The translations under genes were made by a program, and so were the position numbers. DNA of 33,388 nt from Candidatus Woesearchaeota archaeon (lineage in GTDB: Archaea > Nanobdellota > Nanobdellia > SCGC-AAA011-G17 > JACPNG01), in contig JAFCDT010000017.1 of assembly GCA_017609525.1 (NCBI GenBank), positions 1-33,388 of the forward strand. Reading direction: 5' to 3'. Position 1 is the first letter of the stretch; each line of letters opens with the position of its first letter. Below are positions 6,763 through 14,146 of the stretch, piece by piece. The notes below the pieces were generated by a model. The model searched no databases. It was not told the DNA's origin and was given only the letters and a program-made list of their open reading frames with translations.

Positions 6763-7838
6763 TTAAATCCCTCCTCCTTTTTTAAAATGAGCTTTCCTTT
6801 CTTAGCTATGATTAGGATGTTATCCTCTGACTTAAACTTAGCAATATTATTAAATAACTTGGGAATTTTTATAACTCCTTCTTTTATATTTAGGTTAGTT
6901 ACAACTTCTTTCTCATCCTTTGGACTTAAATTAGACATAACTTCACCATAATCTTTTTTTTGTTTATCTTCCTTAAGGCGTTTTGTTTTTTCATACAAAT
7001 ACTTAGCAACCTTTTTACAAACTTCTTGTTTAGTGGCTTTTGTAATTCCTCTAAGCCCTGGTGAAATATTTACTTCAATTACTGCTGGCCTATTTTCGCT
7101 ATCTAAAATATCAACTGCACAAATATCGGCATTTATAGCCTTTGCAGCCCTAATTGCTAGCTCCCTTACATCTTCACCAATAGTACATGCTATACCTATA
7201 CCGCCTGCATGGATATTTGCCCTAACATCCTCTCCAGTTCCCTTTCTTTTCATGCTTGCAACCACTTTATCACCAACAACAATAACCCTTGTGTCAGTAG
7301 ATTCACTTTCAATATATTCTTGAATATTAAATGCCTGTTTAAAAATATCTAATGTATCTAAAATAGTTCTAGCCGACGTAACAGAATCCGCATACATCAC
7401 CCCCTTTCCTTGGGTTCCTTCAGGGATTTTCATAATAATGGGGTAATTAACTTCCTTTAAGATTTTCTTAGCCCCTTTTACAGTTGCAGCAAGATATGTA
7501 GTAGGTAAAGGAACTTTGTTTCTATGTAATTCTAATAGAGTAAGAAATTTATTATGGGCTAAAGTAAAGCTTTTTGGGGCCAAAGGCATATAACATTTAT
7601 CAAACAAAGCTCGTGTTAATGATCTTTGTACTAATGCATATTTATAAGATCCCCTAACATAAATACAATCATAATCTTTGAGTTCTTGGCCATCATATAA
7701 AACATCAAATCCTTTTGTATTAACTCTTACATCAATCTTTCTTAAGTCTAAATCATCAGCTTCATCAAAGTATTTTTTACATTCTTCAAGAATTTGTGTA
7801 CTAGTCCACCCTCCCAAACTTATTATTGCTATCTTCAT
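6759..7838 (-). CDS. RimK-family ATP-grasp ligase with C-terminal AbrB-like domain
   Basis: A 359-residue ATP-grasp enzyme of the RimK/LysX type, which forms amide bonds by adding amino acids (often Glu) to a protein or small molecule through an acyl phosphate. Visible are the ATP-binding lid EGTQGKGVM (about 140-148), the substrate-side stretch VVASMKRKGTGEDVRANIHAGG and the metal-binding end VIEVNISPGLRGI. After the catalytic domain a charged linker leads to about residues 315-355 (GVIKIPKLFN ... KGKLILKKE), which match the swapped-hairpin AbrB/SpoVT pattern, unusual on a RimK ligase. It overlaps both neighbours by 4 bp. Its partner protein upstream is the family's usual aspartyl-protease-like associate. 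Substrate unknown. Confidence 0.85.
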   Translation of the reverse strand: MKIAIISLGGWTSTQILEECKKYFDEADDLDLRKIDVRVNTKGFDVLYDGQELKDYDCIYVRGSYKYALVQRSLTRALFDKCYMPLAPKSFTLAHNKFLTLLELHRNKVPLPTTYLAATVKGAKKILKEVNYPIIMKIPEGTQGKGVMYADSVTSARTILDTLDIFKQAFNIQEYIESESTDTRVIVVGDKVVASMKRKGTGEDVRANIHAGGIGIACTIGEDVRELAIRAAKAINADICAVDILDSENRPAVIEVNISPGLRGITKATKQEVCKKVAKYLYEKTKRLKEDKQKKDYGEVMSNLSPKDEKEVVTNLNIKEGVIKIPKLFNNIAKFKSEDNILIIAKKGKLILKKEEGFK

Positions 7839-8170
7839 TTTTTACTGGGGTCAACTAAAAATCCCATCTTTAAAATGTTTTGCCCTATCAATACAGGATA
7901 TTTCATTTTTTTTCTGTCTGTGAGACTAAATGTTGCTTTGATTGGTTTTCCTTTAAGTTTTATACTTGTTTTAATAACCGCCCTTATCTCTTTCCCAACA
8001 GCAGACCTAAAAACTCTTGTTTTTAATAAAGGACCCAATTTAAGTCTTGATGCCAATCTAATATCCATGCTGCTCCTGTGTGCACCAGTATCTATCTTGG
8101 CAAGAACTTCCTCTTCCCCCTCTTCCCCGATTATCACCACTTTTTCAGTCAAACCAACAACCCTTTTCAT
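7835..8170 (-). CDS. RimK-associated retropepsin-like aspartyl protease (DUF785)
   Basis: A 111-residue single domain with the retropepsin active-site motif KIDTGAHRSS (Asp27 in D-T-G-A) and the downstream YPVLIGQNIL hairpin. This matches the DUF785/'putative ATP-dependent zinc protease' family found beside or fused to RimK. The family may trim residues added by RimK or mature a substrate; this is not established. One motif per chain means a homodimeric active site, as in retropepsins. It is the first gene of the three-gene cassette, with a TATA box about 29 nt upstream and no leader. Confidence 0.82.
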   Translation of the reverse strand: MKRVVGLTEKVVIIGEEGEEEVLAKIDTGAHRSSMDIRLASRLKLGPLLKTRVFRSAVGKEIRAVIKTSIKLKGKPIKATFSLTDRKKMKYPVLIGQNILKMGFLVDPSKK

Positions 8171-8193
8171 ATAGTATTGAAATTCTCAATCAA

Positions 8194-8203
8194 TTTTTAA
8201 ATC
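8194..8203 (-). promoter_or_regulatory. TATA box of the RimK cassette
   Basis: Minus strand GATTTAAAAA, centred about 29 nt before ATG 8170. It shares the 82-nt divergent gap with the rnp3 promoter. Confidence 0.45.
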
Positions 8204-8222
8204 TTTCTATATTAAAACTAAA

Positions 8223-8232
8223 ATTTAAAAAC
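8223..8232 (+). promoter_or_regulatory. TATA box of rnp3
   Basis: ATTTAAAAAC centred about 26 nt before ATG 8253; leaderless transcript predicted. Confidence 0.45.
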
Positions 8233-8252
8233 TTTAAAATTAAACTCATTTT

Positions 8253-8804
8253 ATGCTTACAGACATTGTACAAACAAAAAACATAATTAATCTAGGTTTT
8301 GATGAAATTATAGAAGCTAAAATTCATAAAATAACATCTAGAAATCAAATACAAAAAATTAGAGATAAAATAATTATAATCGAAGGAGGAAAACTAAATC
8401 GCGAAATCTTAGAAAATAAAAGAGTCCATATTCTACTTTCTCCTGAAAAATACAAAGAAGAGGACTCTTTGCATCAAAGAAATTCTGGCCTGAATCAAGT
8501 TTTATGCAAAATAGCCCAAAAAAATAAAGTAGCAATCGGAATTAACTTCAATGAAATCTTACATTCAAAAAATAGGGCAAAAAGATTAGGAAAAATAATG
8601 CAAAACATTAAACTTTGTAGAAAATATAAAATTAGGATGATTTTAGCTACATTTGCTAAAACAAAATCTGACCTAAGAGCCCCAAAAGATCTAATTGCAT
8701 TTGCCCAATCATTAGGAATGACACCAAAACAAGCTAAAGAATCATTGAATATTAATCTTGTTCTGAAGGATAAAGAAAGCCTAAAAAGAATTAAAAAAAT
8801 CTAA
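8253..8804 (+). CDS. rnp3: Ribonuclease P protein component 3 (Rpp30)
   Basis: A 183-residue protein matching archaeal Rpp30, a TIM-barrel subunit of RNase P that pairs with Pop5 (Rnp2) and helps the RNA subunit cleave the 5' leader of pre-tRNA. Diagnostic stretches are HILLSPEKYKEEDSLHQRNSGLNQVLCKIAQKN (in pieces: LLSPE, DSLHQRNSGLNQ), VAIGINFNEIL and RKYKIRMILATFAK. The length is somewhat below the usual 200-plus, with a short N-terminal strand region. The Rnp2 gene follows, as in other archaea where both precede psmA and the exosome genes. Confidence 0.88.
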   Translation: MLTDIVQTKNIINLGFDEIIEAKIHKITSRNQIQKIRDKIIIIEGGKLNREILENKRVHILLSPEKYKEEDSLHQRNSGLNQVLCKIAQKNKVAIGINFNEILHSKNRAKRLGKIMQNIKLCRKYKIRMILATFAKTKSDLRAPKDLIAFAQSLGMTPKQAKESLNINLVLKDKESLKRIKKI

Positions 8805-8813
8805 AACCAAACC

Positions 8814-8823
8814 TTTATAAATA
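8814..8823 (+). promoter_or_regulatory. TATA box of rnp2-psmA-exosome operon
   Basis: TTTATAAATA; transcription is expected near 8843-8845, leaving a leader of about 37 nt before the GTG start. This is one of the few promoters in the window that is not placed for a leaderless mRNA. Confidence 0.5.
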
Positions 8824-8847
8824 AAACATCTTACTATTTTTTTGACG

Positions 8848-8875
8848 AGAGAAAAGGAAATGGAGATTTTTCTCT
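8848..8875 (+). repeat. Inverted repeat in rnp2 leader
   Basis: AGAGAAAA (8848-8855) and TTTTCTCT (8868-8875) are perfect 8-bp complements with a 12-nt loop, just upstream of the GTG start at 8881. The loop holds an ATG (8860) that opens a five-codon frame ending in TAA at 8875-8877. Confidence 0.45.
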
Positions 8876-8880
8876 AAAAG

Positions 8881-9231
8881 GTGATTAAAATTAAACCTTT
8901 AAGTCCCAGTTTAAGGGAAAAAAAGCGCTATTTGGTATATGAAATAACATCAAAAGAAAAAATAACCAAAAATCAAGCAACCACAATACTAAAAAGCGCA
9001 ATTAAAAGGTATATAGGTGAATTGGGTCTTGCAAAAGCAGGAATAATTTACCTAGATTACAAAAATAATAAAGGGATATTAAGGATGAACAATAAAGAAG
9101 TTAATAATGTTAAAGCAGCCTTATCGCTTATTGATAACATGATATTCAAAACAATCTATACAACAGGCTTATTAAATAAAGCACGAAAAAAATTGGAGGT
9201 TGAAAAATGCAAGCAATGCAACATCAAATGA
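8881..9231 (+). CDS. rnp2: Ribonuclease P protein component 2 (Pop5)
   Basis: A 116-residue protein beginning MIKIKPLSPSLREKKRYLVYEI, the hallmark of archaeal Pop5, with the ferredoxin-like core continuing through TILKSAIKRYIGELGLAKAGIIYLD and KTIYTTGLLNKARKK. Pop5 forms a heterotetramer with Rpp30 that activates the RNase P RNA catalytic domain. The start is GTG at 8881; no ATG lies in frame at a sensible position. Its last codons overlap psmA by 25 bp and contain the psmA Shine-Dalgarno sequence (GGAGGT). A 4-Cys-like tail CKQC near the end is an effect of the overlap. Confidence 0.87.
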   Translation: MIKIKPLSPSLREKKRYLVYEITSKEKITKNQATTILKSAIKRYIGELGLAKAGIIYLDYKNNKGILRMNNKEVNNVKAALSLIDNMIFKTIYTTGLLNKARKKLEVEKCKQCNIK

Positions 9232-9917
9232 TGGGTTATGATCGAACATCAACAATGTTCAGTCCAGATGGAAGATTATTACAAGTAGAATATGCTAAAA
9301 AAACAGTAAAACAAGGCTCTCCGGTTATTGGAATAATTTGCAGAGACGGAGTTTTATTAGTAGCAGATAAAAGAATCATGGAGAAATTAATAATTCCAAA
9401 ATCAGTAGAAAAGATATACCAAGTAGATGAGCATATTGGCGCAACAGCTACAGGTTTAGTTATGGATGGCCGAGTCCTTATTGAAAAAGCACAGTTAGTG
9501 GCACAACAACATAGGGTTACATTTGATGAACCAATAGACATACTAAGCCTAGTAAAAGAGATTTCAGACACAAAACAAGCTTATACACAGTATGGTGGGG
9601 CAAGACCATTCGGAGTTTCTATACTGTTTGCAGGCATTAACGATGAACCAAAATTGTTTGTAACAGACCCAACGGGAATATACTTTGAGTACAAAGCAAC
9701 AGCTGTTGGTGATGGAGAAACAGAAATAAAAGAAATTTTGGAAAAAAAATACAAAGAATCAATGTCTATAGAAGATGGATTAAAACTATCAGTTATGGCA
9801 TTAAAAAAAGTTCTTGGAAAAGAATTCCACATAGAAAGAATAGATGGAGCATATATCGCAACACAGGATAAAAAATTTAGAAGAATAGGCAGGGACCGAC
9901 TTTCAAAATTAGCATAA
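9207..9917 (+). CDS. psmA: Proteasome subunit alpha
   Basis: A 236-residue alpha-type 20S proteasome subunit. The N-terminal signature GYDRTSTMFSPDGRLLQVEYA is intact, and alpha-ring features follow: the basic pocket region around SVEKIYQVDEHIGATATGLVMDGR and the HRVTFDEPIDILSLVKEISDTKQAYTQ-type helix (read as VTFDEPIDILSLV). Alpha subunits form the outer rings and gate of the core particle and lack the catalytic Thr. A GGAGGT sits 7 nt before ATG 9207, deciding this start over ATG 9216. The position between rnp2 and SBDS is the canonical archaeal order. No beta subunit gene is present in this window. Confidence 0.95.
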   Translation: MQAMQHQMMGYDRTSTMFSPDGRLLQVEYAKKTVKQGSPVIGIICRDGVLLVADKRIMEKLIIPKSVEKIYQVDEHIGATATGLVMDGRVLIEKAQLVAQQHRVTFDEPIDILSLVKEISDTKQAYTQYGGARPFGVSILFAGINDEPKLFVTDPTGIYFEYKATAVGDGETEIKEILEKKYKESMSIEDGLKLSVMALKKVLGKEFHIERIDGAYIATQDKKFRRIGRDRLSKLA

Positions 9918-9918
9918 G

Positions 9919-10617
9919 ATGGTAGATATAGACAAAGCAATTATAGCCAGAATAAAGAAGGAAGGAGAAACCTTCGAGGTATTAGTAGACTGTGATAAAG
10001 CAATTGAATTCAAACAAGGCAAGGCAACACTGGATGAAGCATTGGCTACAGAAGAAGTATTTAAAGATTCCAAAAAAGGACTTCATGCATCTGAACATGA
10101 AATGGAAAAGATTTTTGGAACACAAGACAACAAAAAAGTAGCCGAAATAATAATTAAAACAGGAGAAATACAACTGACAACAGAACGTAAAGCAAAACTA
10201 AGAGAACAAAAAAAGAGAAGAATAATTGATTTATTACACAAGAATGCAATAAACCCAAAAACTAATTTGCCGCATCCAATACAAAGAATTGAATTGGCTT
10301 TAAATGAAGCAAAAGTAAAAATAGATGAGTTTAAACCTGCTGAAGATCAATTACAGAATATAGCAAAATCATTAACTGCTATACTACCATTAAAATTCGA
10401 AATAAGACAACTGCAGGTTATTATTCCAGCACAATATGCTGCACAAGCATATGGTATATTTAAAAAAATAGGAAAACTTTTAGAAGACCAATGGCAAAAT
10501 GATGGTTCGTTGCTAGCTAAATTAGAAATACCAGCTGGTTTACAAGAAGATTTAGAATCAGAACTCAATCATTTAATCCATGGACAAGTAGAAATAAAGA
10601 TAATAGACAGGAGGTAA
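9919..10617 (+). CDS. SBDS-family ribosome maturation protein
   Basis: A 232-residue orthologue of SBDS/Sdo1, which helps release eIF6 from the large ribosomal subunit. The FYSH domain (about 1-90) includes CDKAIEFKQGK and the helical region EEVFKDSKKGLHAS; the central domain contains TTERKAKLREQKKRRIIDLLHKNAINPKTNLPHP (in parts: REQKKRRII, INPKTNLPHP), the strongest SBDS signature; the C-terminal ferredoxin-like domain covers about 165-232. The ATG at 9919 is 1 nt after the psmA stop. No Shine-Dalgarno is visible, so reinitiation is likely. rrp4 follows after 2 nt. Confidence 0.92.
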   Translation: MVDIDKAIIARIKKEGETFEVLVDCDKAIEFKQGKATLDEALATEEVFKDSKKGLHASEHEMEKIFGTQDNKKVAEIIIKTGEIQLTTERKAKLREQKKRRIIDLLHKNAINPKTNLPHPIQRIELALNEAKVKIDEFKPAEDQLQNIAKSLTAILPLKFEIRQLQVIIPAQYAAQAYGIFKKIGKLLEDQWQNDGSLLAKLEIPAGLQEDLESELNHLIHGQVEIKIIDRR

Positions 10618-10619
10618 AA

Positions 10620-11306
10620 ATGACATTAGTAGTAAAAGACAAGAGCATTGTTGTTCCTGGAGAAATACTGGCTCAAGGCATGGATCATGTGCCAGCGCAA
10701 GGAACATTCAGAGAAAATGAAAATATAATCGCTTCTCAAATTGGATTAGTCAATATCAATGGAAGACTAATAAAAGTTATTGCACTTTCAGGAAGATATA
10801 TTCCGAAAGTAGGAGACATGGTTATAGGAAGAATAACTCACATTTCATTTAGCAATTGGGCAGTAGATATTGGCTATGCTTATGAGGCTAACTTATCCCT
10901 TAAAGAAGCAACATCCGATTTTATTGCAAGGGGAGCAGATTTATCCCAATACTATGATTATGGTGATTTAGTAACCACAAAAGTTATTGGGGTTAATAAA
11001 CAAAAAGCAATCGATCTTACTATGAAAGGCCCAGGATTAAGAAAACTAAAAGGTGGAAGAATCATTCAAGTAACACCTTCAAAAGTACCAAGAATAATTG
11101 GTAAACAAGGGTCAATGATATCTATTGTAAAAGAAGCAACTAACTGTAAAATTACCGTAGGACAAAACGGGTTGGTTTGGATACAAGGAGAAGAACCAGA
11201 AAAAGTAAGATTGGCAGAGAAAGCAATACATAAAATAGATCAAGAAGCCCATAAAGAAGGGTTAACAGATGAGATTTCTAAATTCTTGAAGGAGAAGTTA
11301 AAATGA
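10620..11306 (+). CDS. rrp4: Exosome RNA-binding subunit Rrp4 (S1-KH)
   Basis: A 228-residue exosome cap protein: N-terminal domain (IVVPGEILAQGM, residues about 10-21), S1 domain (VGDMVIGRITHISFSNWAVDIG, about 63-84, then NLSLKEA) and C-terminal KH domain with the loop IIGKQGSMI (about 160-168). Rrp4 sits on the Rrp41-Rrp42 ring and feeds RNA into it for 3'-5' phosphorolysis or tailing. AGGAGG lies 5 nt before ATG 10620. It overlaps the first rrp41 piece by 4 bp. Confidence 0.93.
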   Translation: MTLVVKDKSIVVPGEILAQGMDHVPAQGTFRENENIIASQIGLVNINGRLIKVIALSGRYIPKVGDMVIGRITHISFSNWAVDIGYAYEANLSLKEATSDFIARGADLSQYYDYGDLVTTKVIGVNKQKAIDLTMKGPGLRKLKGGRIIQVTPSKVPRIIGKQGSMISIVKEATNCKITVGQNGLVWIQGEEPEKVRLAEKAIHKIDQEAHKEGLTDEISKFLKEKLK

Positions 11307-11500
11307 AATACACTAAGAGATTTGACAAAAGAAAATTTGAGGAAATGAGGAAAATAGAAGCCAAAGTAGGAGTGGTTAAAAGGGCAAATGGCTCAGCAAT
11401 GTTTAGAACAGGAAACACAGTTGCAATTGCCGCAGTTTATGGTCCTCGTGAGCTTCATCCCTCTCACTTAAGAGATTCAGAAAAAGGAATCTTAAGATGA
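11303..11500 (+). CDS. rrp41: Exosome subunit Rrp41, N-terminal piece of split gene
   Basis: The 65 residues correspond to the start of Rrp41 (RFDKRKFEEMRKIEAKVGV, then GNTVAIAAVYGPRELHPSHLRD and EKGILR) and then meet TGA at 11498-11500. In normal Rrp41 the chain continues with R/C-YNM-PFS, an Arg/Pro-rich loop and an RR pair before the helix that resumes in the next frame. Here that segment, roughly 27 residues, is absent from the DNA. The piece overlaps rrp4 and the second piece by 4 bp each. It is either a genuine split with loss of the RNA- and phosphate-binding loop, or a deletion in the assembly. Confidence 0.8.
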   Translation: MKYTKRFDKRKFEEMRKIEAKVGVVKRANGSAMFRTGNTVAIAAVYGPRELHPSHLRDSEKGILR

Positions 11501-11934
11501 TAAATCTAGTTATGCAAAAAGCACTATTGCCTGTATTAGATCTTTCAGAATTTCCAAATACAGTAATAGACGTCTTTGTCGAATTAACTCAAACAGATGC
11601 AGGAACAAGATGTGCAGGAATAAATGCCGCAGCATTGGCTTTAGCTGATGCAGGGCTAGCAATGAAAGATCTTGTATCTTCAATTTCTGTAGGAAAGGTT
11701 GGAGATAAAGTTGTAGTTGACCTAAGCAAAGAAGAAGAAGACTTTGAAGGAGGTTCAACAGACATTCCAGTAGCTTTTATGCCTAGGACAAATAAATTAA
11801 CCTTATTACAATTAGATGGCAATGTTAAGAAAGATGAACTAAAACAAGCCTTAGAAATGGCAAAGAAAGCTTGTCAAACAATACAACAAATACAGGTTAA
11901 AGCATTAAAAGAAAAATATGGAGAATCAAAATGA
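11497..11934 (+). CDS. rrp41: Exosome subunit Rrp41, C-terminal piece of split gene
   Basis: The 145 residues match the rest of Rrp41, the RNase PH-fold catalytic exosome subunit: ALLPVLDLSEFPNTVIDVFV, TQTDAGTRCAGINAAALALADAGL and VDLSKEEEDFEGGSTDIPVAFMP, the latter region holding the acidic catalytic site (Asp in STDIPVAFMP). ATG at 11497 overlaps the TGA of the first piece, a configuration that allows coupled translation. The frame is -1 relative to the first piece, so besides about 27 missing codons the deletion is not a multiple of three. If translated separately the two pieces would have to assemble. rrp42 overlaps by 4 bp. Confidence 0.8.
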   Translation: MINLVMQKALLPVLDLSEFPNTVIDVFVELTQTDAGTRCAGINAAALALADAGLAMKDLVSSISVGKVGDKVVVDLSKEEEDFEGGSTDIPVAFMPRTNKLTLLQLDGNVKKDELKQALEMAKKACQTIQQIQVKALKEKYGESK

Positions 11935-12704
11935 ACATAAACAAAGAATATATAGAATCTTTATTAATAAAAAACACAAGACTAGACAATAGAAAATTCA
12001 AAGAATACAGGAAGATAACAATTGAAACAGATGTTTCTCCAAAATCTGCATTGGGTTCTGCAAGGGTTAAGATTGGCGATACAGAAGTTATTGCAGGAAT
12101 CAAAATGGATGTAGGAGAACCATATCCAGACACGCCAGATGAAGGGGCAATGATTGTTAATGCAGAGCTATTGCCTTTAGCATCCCCAAAATTTGAAGGC
12201 GGTCCTCCTGGAGTTAATGCTATAGAACTATCAAGAATAGTGGATCGAGCAATCAGAGAGTCAAAAGCAATAGATACAAAGAAACTTTGTATTAAGAAAG
12301 GAGAGAAAGTATGGATTGTTTTTATAGACATTTACCCAATTAATGACTCAGGGAATTTATTTGATGCAGCATATCTTGCTGCAATAGCAGCATTAAAAAA
12401 CACCAAGATGGTTAAATATGACGCAAAAACAGAAAAGATAGTATATGAAAAAACAAATAAATCACTTCCTTTGTTAAACCTACCCATTGAATGCACAATA
12501 GTAAAAATAAATGATGCATTTTTAGTTGATCCAAACTATGAAGAAGAAGAAGCAATGGATGCAAGATTAACAGTAGCAGTATTAGAAGATGACTCTATTT
12601 GTGCAATGCAAAAGGGAGGAGATCAACCACTTTCAATAGAGGAAGTTTTAAAAATGATAGATCTTGCTATAGAAAAAGCAAAGGACATAAGAAAGAAACT
12701 ATGA
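11931..12704 (+). CDS. rrp42: Exosome subunit Rrp42
   Basis: A 257-residue RNase PH-fold protein. Typical Rrp42 stretches are RLDNRKFKEYRKITIET, SARVKIGDTEVIAGIKMDVGEPYPDTPDEG and LPLASPKFEGGPPG, then SGNLFDAAYLAAIAAL. Rrp42 is catalytically inactive but pairs with Rrp41 to complete each active site in the hexameric ring. Unlike Rrp41 it is complete here. It overlaps rrp41 and rpoK by 4 bp each. The L37Ae and rpoP genes often found after rrp42 in Euryarchaeota are not here. Confidence 0.92.
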   Translation: MNINKEYIESLLIKNTRLDNRKFKEYRKITIETDVSPKSALGSARVKIGDTEVIAGIKMDVGEPYPDTPDEGAMIVNAELLPLASPKFEGGPPGVNAIELSRIVDRAIRESKAIDTKKLCIKKGEKVWIVFIDIYPINDSGNLFDAAYLAAIAALKNTKMVKYDAKTEKIVYEKTNKSLPLLNLPIECTIVKINDAFLVDPNYEEEEAMDARLTVAVLEDDSICAMQKGGDQPLSIEEVLKMIDLAIEKAKDIRKKL

Positions 12705-12907
12705 AAATAACAAAATATGAAAAAGCAAGGATTATTGGTGCAAGGTCTTTACAGATAGCAATGGGTGCACCCCTTTTATTAAAACTTAAAAAAGACCAGC
12801 TAGAGAAAATAAACTACAACCCAATAGAGCTTGCAAAAATAGAGTTTGAAAAGAAAATAATACCCATTACAATAAAAAGACCGCTGCCAATCAAACAAGA
12901 AGAATAA
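12701..12907 (+). CDS. rpoK: DNA-directed RNA polymerase subunit K (Rpb6/omega)
   Basis: A 68-residue protein with the Rpb6/omega core: KYEKARIIGARSLQIAMGAP (residues 4-23), the assembly motif found in RpoK, and the PIELAKIEFEKKIIPITIKRPLP tail. It stabilises the largest RNA polymerase subunit. ATG 12701 overlaps the rrp42 stop (ATGA), which fixes this start; the open frame upstream is within rrp42. In many archaea rpoK heads an rpoN-rpoK-eno-rpsB group, and eno and rpsB follow here, each with its own promoter. Confidence 0.92.
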   Translation: MKITKYEKARIIGARSLQIAMGAPLLLKLKKDQLEKINYNPIELAKIEFEKKIIPITIKRPLPIKQEE

Positions 12908-12915
12908 AAGAAAAT

Positions 12916-12925
12916 CTTTATATAT
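12916..12925 (+). promoter_or_regulatory. TATA box of eno
   Basis: CTTTATATAT centred about 27 nt before ATG 12948; leaderless transcript predicted. Confidence 0.5.
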
Positions 12926-12947
12926 CTCTTTTTTTCTTTTTATCTAT

Positions 12948-14072
12948 ATGAAAATAAAAAAGGTGACAGCAAGAGAAATATTTAATTCTAAGAATCAACC
13001 AACAATAGAGGTAACAATAAATAACAAATTTACTGCATCAGCCCCGGCAGGAACCTCAACTGGGAAACATGCAAAAAAACTTTACCCTGTTGGTGGAATA
13101 AAAGAAGCAATAAAAGAACTTAAAAGAATTAAAGGAATCATCATAAATGAATTTGAGGATTTAGAAGTTTTAGAGGAGATTACAAAAGATCTTGGAGCAA
13201 ATCCAACAATTGCATTGGAATTTGCAGCACTAAAAGCATTAAGCAAAAACAAAGTATGGCAATTCTTAAATCCATATGCAACTAAAATCCCCACCCCCCT
13301 AGGAAACGTTGTTGGGGGAGGAGCGCATTTTAAGGGCAAGGCATCAGACTTCCAGGAGTTCCTATTAATTCCAAGAACAAAGAAATTCTTTAATGCAGCT
13401 CTTGCAAATGAGTTGATTCATAACAGGATCAAAAGAAAATTTAATCCAACACAAAAAACATATGAAAATGCTTGGGTTCTTCCATTATCAACAAAGGAAA
13501 CACTAGAGTTTCTAACTGATTTTCTTTCTGACATGTCAAAAGAATTAGGATTTAAAATAGACCTTGGTCTTGATGTTGCTGCTTCTTCATTATGGAAAGG
13601 TCACAGTTATGTTTATGACAATTTTTCCAAAGAAGAACCAAAAAAACAACTTTCCCCAAGAGAACAAATTGAATTTATTAATCTCATCACAAGAAGATAC
13701 AATCTAGCCTACATAGAGGATCCCTTGCATGAAGATGATTTTGATGGTTTTGCCAAAATTAAAGGATTTGCTGTTGGCGATGATTTAATTACAACTGATA
13801 TTGAAAGATTAAAAAAAGCAGATATAAATGCAGTGATCATAAAACCAAACCAAATAGGTTCTTTAATTAAAACAAAAGAAGTAGTAGACTACGCAAAAAA
13901 CAACGACATCATCCCTGTCATCTCTCATAGGTCAGGAGAAACCATGGATAACACAATTTCTCATTTAGCTGTTGCTTGGAACATCCCCTATATTAAGTGT
14001 GGTATCGTAGGAAAAGAAAGGAAAGCCAAAATTAATGAATTAATAAGGATAGAAAGGGAAATAAAAGATTAG
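12948..14072 (+). CDS. eno: Enolase, compact divergent form
   Basis: A 374-residue enolase, shorter than the usual 410-430. It should interconvert 2-phosphoglycerate and phosphoenolpyruvate, directly downstream of the 3-phosphoglycerate made by RuBisCO. Metal and catalytic positions are recognisable: Glu137 (DFQEFLL), Asp209 (GLDVAASS), Glu257 (YIEDPL), Asp278 (VGDDL), Lys299 (IIKPNQIG), SHRSGET (326-332) and Lys350 (YIKCG). Two conserved loops are altered: the catalytic loop reads GTSTGKHAKK instead of G-A-S-T-G-x-x-E, and the DEGGFAP motif with the proton-transfer Glu is replaced by YENAWVLP (Glu173 may substitute). Activity is likely but should not be assumed. Confidence 0.85.
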   Translation: MKIKKVTAREIFNSKNQPTIEVTINNKFTASAPAGTSTGKHAKKLYPVGGIKEAIKELKRIKGIIINEFEDLEVLEEITKDLGANPTIALEFAALKALSKNKVWQFLNPYATKIPTPLGNVVGGGAHFKGKASDFQEFLLIPRTKKFFNAALANELIHNRIKRKFNPTQKTYENAWVLPLSTKETLEFLTDFLSDMSKELGFKIDLGLDVAASSLWKGHSYVYDNFSKEEPKKQLSPREQIEFINLITRRYNLAYIEDPLHEDDFDGFAKIKGFAVGDDLITTDIERLKKADINAVIIKPNQIGSLIKTKEVVDYAKNNDIIPVISHRSGETMDNTISHLAVAWNIPYIKCGIVGKERKAKINELIRIEREIKD

Positions 14073-14115
14073 ATAAATAATATAAAAATCTTACCACTAT
14101 AATAAAAATAATAAG

Positions 14116-14125
14116 TTTTATAAAT
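14116..14125 (+). promoter_or_regulatory. TATA box of rpsB
   Basis: TTTTATAAAT centred 26-27 nt before ATG 14147; leaderless transcript predicted. Confidence 0.55.
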
Positions 14126-14146
14126 CCTTCCTTTATAAAAAAAACA

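Noticed and set aside
6676-6951. Plus-strand frame opposite the RimK cassette
   Set aside because: Antisense shadow of the well-supported 49-aa and ATP-grasp genes; no domain or promoter of its own.
7678-8174. Plus-strand frames opposite rimK and DUF785
   Set aside because: Composition is that of reversed coding sequence, rich in Ser, Phe and Ile, and the minus-strand genes have clear motifs.
11490-11510. Programmed -1 frameshift that would restore Rrp41
   Set aside because: A frameshift would join the two frames but cannot supply the roughly 27 residues that are missing between them.
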